Assembly: GCF_030818775.1 (NCBI RefSeq)
Contig: NZ_JAUTAU010000001.1
Location: 1,802,001 to 1,866,000, forward strand
Reading direction: 5' to 3'
DNA from: Bacillus sp. SORGH_AS_0510
GTDB taxonomy: Bacteria > Bacillota > Bacilli > Bacillales > Cytobacillaceae
DNA length: 64,000 nt
Numbering within the stretch: the first letter of the stretch is position 1; every line of letters begins with the position of its first letter. Shown piece by piece: positions 56,739 to 64,000 of this stretch. The notes beneath the pieces were generated by a model. The model saw only the letters and a program-made list of their open reading frames with translations. It made no database searches and was not told where the DNA came from. The translations under genes and the position numbers were made by a program.

Positions 56739-58913
56739 TTGGACAAGCTACAGCAGCACTTTATACGAATAAGGAATCTGCTTGATATTACTTTTTTTCG
56801 CTTGTTATTTTTCTTTGTATTAGGATCCGTTCTTTTTTCAGCAATGTATAGTAATGTAAAACCAGAAAAATTAGAGTTGAAGTTATTTTCTGTTGCTGAA
56901 AAAACGATTCGATCTCCAGGAACCGTTGAGGACAAGAAAAGTACCGAGAATAAACGACAGGATGCTCTTGACCAAGTGCAGGATGTCTATACCTTAAAAA
57001 AAGAATATACACAGAATCGTGTAGACTTAATTACCTCCATTTTTCAATCAGCTATTGATGTAAATAATGAAATAAAAGACGAAATGAAGAAGTTGTCAGA
57101 ACAGGGTACAGATGAGACTCCGGTTAAAGAAGAGCCAAGTACGGAGGATCAAGTAGCTAGATTGAAAGCAAAATTAACTTCTAGTGCTTCAAAGGACCTT
57201 TCTGCTCAAGTTCTAACCGCTTTAGTTCAAGCCAATAATGATGAACTGTCTATTACGAAAGATATGACTGTTACGGCAATTAATAATGTGATGACGAAGC
57301 GAATTTCAGCGGATGAAGTAGAAAATGCTAAAAAGAGAGTAGAAGAGGAATTAAAGTATACTACACTAAGTGAAAATTTAAGAAATGCCTCCATTGAGCT
57401 TGGAAGGTATGCTATTATTCAAAATGAATTTTACGATCCGACAGCGACAGAAGAACTACGTAACCAAGCGGTGGAAAGTGTAGAGCCTGTTAAGATTTTA
57501 CAAGGTCAGGTTATTGTTGAAGAGGGGGAATTAATTACCCAGGATATTTATCGCCAACTTAAGTTGACAGGCCTATTAAACAATGAAAAATCCTTTAAAC
57601 CATTTATTGGTTTAATTGTGTTAGTAACTATTATTCTTTCCGCCATATACTATTATTTTTACCAGATGAAATTTTCGCCTGAGAAAAGGCAAACCTATCT
57701 TCTACTATTTGGGATTATTTTCATCCTCTCCATTTTCATTATGAAGATTATTAGCATGTTGCAAATTTTTAATTTTGCAGGGATTGGCTTTATATTTCCT
57801 GCTGCAATGGCAGGCATGCTAGTTAAAATATTAATTGATGAAAAGCTTGCTATTTACATGTCTATTATCATGGCTGTTAGTGGCAGTATCCTATTTAACG
57901 AAGGAACCGCAGGAACACTGAACTTTTCTGAAGGTATATATATTTTGTTTAGTGCCATTGGGGGAATCTTATTCTTAAGTAAAAGAAATCAGCGCTCAAA
58001 AATATTACAAGCAGGCACCTTTGTTGCTCTTGTAAATTTGTTGACGATTTTAGCCATCCTGTTTTTACCGAATGGCCAGTTTTCTGGTGTGGAATATGGG
58101 AATTACTTCATAACAGCACTTGTATCAGGAATAGGATCTGCTGTATTAACTATTGGATTATTGCCATTTTTCGAGGCTAGTTTTGGTATCCTGTCTACCA
58201 TGCGATTAATTGAGCTTTCAAATCCCAATCATCCGTTGCTCAGAAAAATCCTAATGGAGGCACCAGGGACCTATCATCATAGTGTAATGGTGGCCAATTT
58301 ATCTGAATCTGCATGTGAGGCAATTGGTGCGAATGGTCTTTTAGCGAGAGTAGGAAGCTATTATCATGATATAGGAAAGACTAAACGACCGAATTTCTTT
58401 ATTGAAAATCAAATGAATTTAGAAAATCCACACGACCGACTACCGCCAGATAAAAGTGCAAATATTATAATTGCACATGTAACAGATGGGGCCCAAATTC
58501 TGAGAAAATATCATATGCCCAAAGAAATTATTGATATCGCTGAACAACACCATGGAACCACATTATTGAAGTTCTTTTATCATAAGGCTCTTCAAGATGA
58601 AGCAAATGTTAAAGAAGAGGAATTTCGCTATCCTGGCCCAAAGGCACAAACGAAGGAATCAGCTGTAGTAGGTATTGCTGATAGTGTAGAGGCAGCTGTC
58701 CGTTCTTTATCAAGTCCCACTCCTGAGTTAATTGAATCACTTGTTAAGAAGATTATTGCGGATAGGCTTCAGGATGGGCAACTTAATGAATGTGATCTAA
58801 CGATAAAAGAAATTGAAACTGTTTCCCATACGTTATGTGAAACACTAAAAGGGATTTTTCACTCAAGAATTGAGTATCCAGAAATGACAAAGAAAAAGGT
58901 GATACAAGCATGA
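56739..58913 (+). CDS. pgpH: 7TM-HD domain c-di-AMP phosphodiesterase PgpH (YqfF)
   Basis: 724 residues: N-terminal membrane helix, a large extracellular 7TMR-HDED domain (about 50-285), seven membrane helices (about 290-490), and a cytosolic HD domain with [23 protein letters not shown] and [10 protein letters not shown]. It hydrolyses c-di-AMP. TTG start at 56739, with GGGGGGAG upstream. It overlaps ybeY by four bases. Confidence 0.93.
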   Translation: MDKLQQHFIRIRNLLDITFFRLLFFFVLGSVLFSAMYSNVKPEKLELKLFSVAEKTIRSPGTVEDKKSTENKRQDALDQVQDVYTLKKEYTQNRVDLITSIFQSAIDVNNEIKDEMKKLSEQGTDETPVKEEPSTEDQVARLKAKLTSSASKDLSAQVLTALVQANNDELSITKDMTVTAINNVMTKRISADEVENAKKRVEEELKYTTLSENLRNASIELGRYAIIQNEFYDPTATEELRNQAVESVEPVKILQGQVIVEEGELITQDIYRQLKLTGLLNNEKSFKPFIGLIVLVTIILSAIYYYFYQMKFSPEKRQTYLLLFGIIFILSIFIMKIISMLQIFNFAGIGFIFPAAMAGMLVKILIDEKLAIYMSIIMAVSGSILFNEGTAGTLNFSEGIYILFSAIGGILFLSKRNQRSKILQAGTFVALVNLLTILAILFLPNGQFSGVEYGNYFITALVSGIGSAVLTIGLLPFFEASFGILSTMRLIELSNPNHPLLRKILMEAPGTYHHSVMVANLSESACEAIGANGLLARVGSYYHDIGKTKRPNFFIENQMNLENPHDRLPPDKSANIIIAHVTDGAQILRKYHMPKEIIDIAEQHHGTTLLKFFYHKALQDEANVKEEEFRYPGPKAQTKESAVVGIADSVEAAVRSLSSPTPELIESLVKKIIADRLQDGQLNECDLTIKEIETVSHTLCETLKGIFHSRIEYPEMTKKKVIQA

Positions 58914-59380
58914 CATTACTAATTGATTGTGTTGATGAGACGAATGAACTTACAGAGCAACAAATGCTGGAAGTTGAAAGGTTATTAGCATTTGCAGCTA
59001 AAAAACTAAATGTAGAAGAACATAGCGAAGTGTCTGTCACATATGTAACCAATGAAAAAATTCATGAAATTAATCGAGAGTTCCGTGAAAAGGATGCTCC
59101 TACAGATGTAATTTCGTTTGCAATGGAAGAACTAGGAGAAGGCGAAATAGAATTAAAGGGTGTAGACATGCCTCGGATTTTAGGTGATATCATCATTTCT
59201 GTTGCTAAAACGAAGGAGCAGGCAGAAGATTATGGCCACTCCTTTCTACGAGAGTTAGGATTTTTAGCCGTGCATGGTTTTTTGCATCTTTTAGGCTATG
59301 ATCATATGACTGAAGAAGAAGAAAAAGAAATGTTTACATTGCAGAAGGAAATTTTAAACGATTATGGACTCACGCGATAA
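58910..59380 (+). CDS. ybeY: Endoribonuclease YbeY (rRNA maturation factor)
   Basis: 156 residues with the zinc motif H-x3-H-x5-H in [12 protein letters not shown], and the upstream family motif [16 protein letters not shown]. It takes part in 16S rRNA 3' maturation and ribosome quality control. It overlaps pgpH and dgkA (by 17 bases). Confidence 0.95.
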   Translation: MTLLIDCVDETNELTEQQMLEVERLLAFAAKKLNVEEHSEVSVTYVTNEKIHEINREFREKDAPTDVISFAMEELGEGEIELKGVDMPRILGDIIISVAKTKEQAEDYGHSFLRELGFLAVHGFLHLLGYDHMTEEEEKEMFTLQKEILNDYGLTR

Positions 59381-59768
59381 AAGAAAACCAAACCCATTGC
59401 TCGGCTCATTTTCATATGCTGTGTTTGGGATTGTAACAGCCCTCCGTTCAGAACGAAATATGAGGATTCACTTATTAAGTTCGATTGTGGTAATTCTATT
59501 ATCCTTTTACTTTTCGATAACTAAATTAGAGTGGATCTTCATCCTATTAGCTATTGGCGGTATGTTTGCTTTAGAACTGGTAAATACCGCCATTGAGCGG
59601 GTAGTTGATCTTGTTACGGAGGAATTTCATCCACTTGCCAAGCAAGCTAAAGATATAGCTGCAGGGGCGGTTTTCGTATATGCGGTACTTTCTATTATCA
59701 TAGGTTTTCTTATTTTTACACCATACATAGTAAACATGATAAATAGCCATCATTTATTTAGTCTTTAG
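59364..59768 (+). CDS. dgkA: Undecaprenol kinase / diacylglycerol kinase family protein
   Basis: 134 residues with three membrane helices and the kinase motif [15 protein letters not shown] near residue 70. In Bacillus the enzyme phosphorylates undecaprenol. It lies between ybeY and cdd as usual. The 185-base gap after it shows no certain promoter. Confidence 0.93.
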   Translation: MDSRDKRKPNPLLGSFSYAVFGIVTALRSERNMRIHLLSSIVVILLSFYFSITKLEWIFILLAIGGMFALELVNTAIERVVDLVTEEFHPLAKQAKDIAAGAVFVYAVLSIIIGFLIFTPYIVNMINSHHLFSL

Positions 59769-59917
59769 ATTTGAAATGGTTCGGCGAATTGGTTAAAATG
59801 AGTTACCAACTTTCTTAATTAGACAAGTTGAGTTATGAGAAAATTCTAATTTTTATAAATTTTATGTTACTTTTTCGCTACAAGTAATGATTTTCTCTCG
59901 TGTTTAAGGTAAAATAA

Positions 59918-61265
<1,348 letters not shown>

Positions 61266-61425
61266 TGTAGATAACCCTAACTAAAATATTACGATTTCAA
61301 TCAAATTATGCATGGACAACATTAACAATTATTTCGTCTTATGATTTTTGCGCAGGCAGGCTATGATAAATGTAAGGTTTGGGATTAATTAAAGCTAGTC
61401 TAAAATTTGAAAGGTGGGGTTTTCG

Positions 61426-61569
61426 ATGATGGATTTTACGTGGAAAGTATTCCTCCAAACAGGCAATATTGACACATATCTTCTCTTTAAAGAACTAGAG
61501 AAGGAAAACCAAGAAATACCCGGAAATCTGAATGAAGAGCTAGCACAAATCGATTTTCCCGTTTCATAA
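61426..61569 (+). CDS. yqzL: YqzL family small protein
   Basis: 47 residues: MDFTWKVFLQTGNIDTYLLF then an acidic tail ending DFPVS. YqzL lies between era and recO in Bacillus. Function unknown. ATG 61426 (a second ATG directly follows) with AAGGTGGGG upstream. Confidence 0.9.
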   Translation: MMDFTWKVFLQTGNIDTYLLFKELEKENQEIPGNLNEELAQIDFPVS

Positions 61570-61603
61570 GTTTGTCTTCGTACTACTTTAGAAGGTGACA
61601 TTT

Positions 61604-62356
61604 ATGCTTCAAAAGTGTGAAGGCATCGTCATTAGAACGACAGATTATGGTGAAACCAATAAAATTGTAACTTTATTTACGAGGGAATGGGGGAAGATTG
61701 GTGTTATGGCTAGAGGCGCTAAAAAGCCCAATAGCCGTCTTTCTTCCATTACCCAGCTATTTACACATGGCTATTTCTTAGTACAAAGAGGCACAGGATT
61801 AGGCAGTCTGCAACAAGGTGAGATTGCAACTTCATTACGAACAATAGGTGAAGATATTTTTTTAACGGCATATGCGAGTTATATTGTTGAGTTAACGGAT
61901 AAATGTACCGAAGAGAAAAAACCAAACCCTTTTCATTTTGAATTGCTCTTACAAACATTAAACTATATGAATGAAGGATATGATCCTGATATTCTTATGC
62001 ATATCTATGAAATGAAAATGTTGAATGTAATGGGATTATATCCGGTCTTGAATCAATGTTCCGTTTGCGGAAGCACAGACGGACATTTTTCTTTTTCTAT
62101 TCGTGAAGGTGGATTTATCTGCCACCGATGTGTAGAAAAAGATCCATATCATATGAAGTTATCACCTGCTGCCGTTAAGTTATTAAGGCTATTTTATTAT
62201 TTTGATCTTTCGAGGCTTGGAAATATTTCCGTTAAACCAGAAACAAAGGCAGAGCTAAAAAGTGTGATTAATACTTATTATGATGAGTATTCAGGACTTC
62301 ATTTAAAAACCAAGAAATTCCTTCAATCCATGGACCATTTTCGTAATCTATTATGA
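61604..62356 (+). CDS. recO: DNA repair protein RecO
   Basis: 250 residues: N-terminal OB fold ([23 protein letters not shown]), a helical domain, and a zinc site with CSVCGS and CHRC. It loads RecA through RecR and anneals ssDNA. ATG 61604 after GAAGGTGA. A new promoter begins eight bases after its stop. Confidence 0.95.
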   Translation: MLQKCEGIVIRTTDYGETNKIVTLFTREWGKIGVMARGAKKPNSRLSSITQLFTHGYFLVQRGTGLGSLQQGEIATSLRTIGEDIFLTAYASYIVELTDKCTEEKKPNPFHFELLLQTLNYMNEGYDPDILMHIYEMKMLNVMGLYPVLNQCSVCGSTDGHFSFSIREGGFICHRCVEKDPYHMKLSPAAVKLLRLFYYFDLSRLGNISVKPETKAELKSVINTYYDEYSGLHLKTKKFLQSMDHFRNLL

Positions 62357-62363
62357 TGTCATA

Positions 62364-62392
62364 TTGACAACGCATGAAGTTTTAGTTAATAT
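62364..62392 (+). promoter_or_regulatory. Sigma-A promoter of the glycyl-tRNA synthetase transcript
   Basis: TTGACA (62364-62369), 17 nt, TAATAT (62387-62392); predicted start near 62399, about 30 bases before the T-box stem I. Confidence 0.72.
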
Positions 62393-62429
62393 TTTGGTTA
62401 ATAAAATATTTGCATTGACGGAAAAGAGT

Positions 62430-62624
62430 AATTAGTTTTTTCTCTATAAAAGCGAACCTAGGAGGGTGTGAGCTAGGGTATAGAGGACTAATGAAGGCGT
62501 TCCTGAGCAAACTAAGTGTTGAAAAGCACATTTAAAGAGGCTGCATCATTGCAGCAAATAGGGTGGAACCGCGGGTAACTCTCGTCCCTATGCTAATTAG
62601 CATAGAGGCGGGAGTTTTTTATTT
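62430..62624 (+). promoter_or_regulatory. T-box riboswitch (glycine, by downstream gene)
   Basis: The invariant T-box sequence AGGGTGGAACCGCGGG is at 62560-62575. The terminator (stem ending GCATAGAGGCGGGAG, then TTTTTT) spans about 62580-62620. Upstream, TTAGTTT (62434) and AAACTAA (62510) can close stem I, with CCTAG/GCTAGG at its top. A GGC glycine codon at 62497-62499 is a candidate specifier. Uncharged tRNA would stabilise the antiterminator and turn on the gene. The rest of the 335-base gap holds the promoter and leader only. Confidence 0.93.
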
Positions 62625-62691
62625 GTTCGAACAGTCATGGTTTGTTCAAAAGACGCGAAGGCCAAACATTTTTAGAAAAGGAGCATTAAAA

Positions 62692-64000
62692 ATGAAGGTA
62701 ACGATGGAGCAAATTGTTGCGCATGCTAAACACAGAGGATTTATTTTTCCAGGATCAGAAATTTATGGAGGACTTGCAAACACTTGGGATTATGGTCCAT
62801 TAGGTGTTGAGTTCAAAAACAATATTAAACAGGCTTGGTGGAAGAAGTTTGTTCAAGAGTCTCCGTACAATGTGGGACTAGATGCTAGTATCTTAATGAA
62901 TCCTCGTACATGGGAAGCATCTGGACACATTGGGAACTTTAATGATCCAATGATTGATTGTAAAAATTGTAAGGCGCGTCACCGAGCTGATAAATTAATT
63001 GAAAATGCTTTAGATGAAAAAGGCATTGAAATGATTGTTGATGGTTTACCATTTGAAAAGATGGAAGAGCTTGTAAAGGAACATAATATTGCTTGCCCAG
63101 ATTGTGGCAGCCATGATTTCACAGGCATTCGTCAGTTTAACTTGATGTTTAAAACATTCCAAGGAGTAACTGAGTCAAGTACAAATGAAATCTTCCTTCG
63201 TCCGGAAACAGCTCAAGGTATCTTTGTCAACTTTAAGAATGTACAACGTACTATGAGAAAGAAACTGCCATTTGGTATTGCTCAAATCGGTAAAAGTTTC
63301 CGAAATGAAATTACACCAGGTAACTTTACTTTCCGTACAAGAGAGTTTGAACAAATGGAGCTTGAGTTTTTCTGTAAGCCTGGTGACGAGTTAACTTGGT
63401 TTGATTATTGGAAGAACTTTGCTGAAGAATGGCTAGTTTCTTTAGGTCTTACAAAAGAAAATTTAAGACTGCGTGACCATTCAGAAGATGAGCTTTCTCA
63501 TTACAGTAATGCGACTACAGATTTTGAATTTAAGTTTCCATTTGGTTGGGGAGAACTTTGGGGTGTGGCATCAAGAACAGATTATGATTTAAAACAGCAT
63601 ATGGAATTTTCAGGTGAAGATTTCTCTTACCTTGATCCTGAAACAAATGAAAAGTATATTCCGTATTGTATTGAACCATCACTTGGTGCTGACCGGGTAA
63701 CACTAGCATTTTTAATTGATGCATATGACGAGGAACAGCTTGAAGATGGTACTTCTAGAACGGTTATGCACTTCCATCCTGCATTAGCTCCTTTTAAAGC
63801 AGCGATTCTTCCGCTATCTAAAAAGTTATCTGATGAGGCAAAAGAAGTGTTTGCAACCCTTTCTAAGTACTTTACTGTTGATTATGATGAGGCAGGTTCA
63901 ATTGGTAAACGTTACCGCCGTCATGATGAAATTGGAACACCATTCTGTATTACGTATGATTTCGACTCCAAAGAAGATCAGATGGTCACAGTAAGAGACA
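62692..64000 (+). CDS. glyS: Glycyl-tRNA synthetase, single-chain alpha2 type (partial, 3' end cut)
   Basis: 436 residues are visible and the frame is open at the window end. Class II motifs: [24 protein letters not shown] at the start, a zinc-type insert (CKNCKARHR, then CPDCGSH), motif 2 [25 protein letters not shown], and motif 3 region EPSLGADRV, followed by the anticodon-binding domain. It is the eukaryote-like alpha2 enzyme, not the alpha2-beta2 GlyQ/GlyS pair of B. subtilis. ATG 62692 has AAAAGGAG eight bases before it. Control by the T-box. Confidence 0.95.
   Translation, partial: MKVTMEQIVAHAKHRGFIFPGSEIYGGLANTWDYGPLGVEFKNNIKQAWWKKFVQESPYNVGLDASILMNPRTWEASGHIGNFNDPMIDCKNCKARHRADKLIENALDEKGIEMIVDGLPFEKMEELVKEHNIACPDCGSHDFTGIRQFNLMFKTFQGVTESSTNEIFLRPETAQGIFVNFKNVQRTMRKKLPFGIAQIGKSFRNEITPGNFTFRTREFEQMELEFFCKPGDELTWFDYWKNFAEEWLVSLGLTKENLRLRDHSEDELSHYSNATTDFEFKFPFGWGELWGVASRTDYDLKQHMEFSGEDFSYLDPETNEKYIPYCIEPSLGADRVTLAFLIDAYDEEQLEDGTSRTVMHFHPALAPFKAAILPLSKKLSDEAKEVFATLSKYFTVDYDEAGSIGKRYRRHDEIGTPFCITYDFDSKEDQMVTVRD

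Overview
The window is a contiguous stretch of chromosome from a low-GC, endospore-forming Firmicute of the family Bacillaceae, close to Bacillus/Neobacillus. The evidence is gene order that follows the Bacillus subtilis alaS-to-recO region block by block, sporulation genes (sigK, gpr, spoIIP, yqfC/yqfD, sda, yqxA) and AGGAGG-type ribosome binding sites with frequent GTG and TTG starts. Most of the window is ordinary vertically inherited core genome; there is no prophage, no CRISPR array and no intact insertion sequence.

Layout. 1-9.7 kb: end of alaS, ireB, ruvX, a DUF1292 gene, mltG, a tRNA wobble-uridine modification block (trmR, trhP1, trhP2) with udk, then greA, pbpI and yrrS. 9.7-15.1 kb: yrzA, the methionine-to-cysteine operon yrrT-mtnN-mccA-mccB, yrhC, then a cluster of six very small ORFs that includes two yrzI paralogues. 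15.2-22.2 kb: a species-variable part with pepF, a YjcZ-like peptide, a response regulator, a BNR-type lipoprotein, uninterrupted sigK, pssA, psd and sda. 22.4-32.2 kb: yqeG, yqeH, aroE, yqeI, nadD, yqeK, rsfS, yqeM, then a frameshifted comER and the comEA-comEB-comEC DNA-uptake genes. 32.4-49 kb: yqzM, holA, rpsT, gpr, spoIIP, yqxA, lepA, hemW, the CIRCE-controlled hrcA-grpE-dnaK(-dnaJ) heat-shock genes, a frameshifted prmA, rsmE and mtaB. 49-64 kb: deoC, yqeW, rpsU, yqeY, a sigma-W operon (short NfeD, floA, yqfB), yqfC-yqfD-phoL-pgpH-ybeY-dgkA-cdd-era, yqzL, recO, and a T-box-controlled single-chain glycyl-tRNA synthetase cut by the window end.

Unusual material lies mostly between genes. 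(1) A promoter-equipped, terminator-ended structured RNA of about 100 nt lies between mltG and trmR. (2) The yrzI locus is a multi-sORF transcription unit with a near-consensus promoter, a leader ORF, two tandem terminator-like hairpins and duplicated yrzI genes. (3) There are two families of short dispersed repeats. Family A has four copies of about 130-150 bp with paired (compensatory) changes in the stem. Family B has three copies of about 180 bp plus a 35-bp solo form, with terminal inverted repeats and 8-bp target duplications. Nearly all copies sit just behind intrinsic terminators. (4) Two terminators carry the next gene's Shine-Dalgarno sequence in their 3' arm (greA/pbpI and yqfB/yqfC). 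(5) comER and prmA each carry an apparent single-base insertion in a homopolymer. (6) The sda upstream region combines DnaA boxes, a LexA-like site and a Spo0A-like box.
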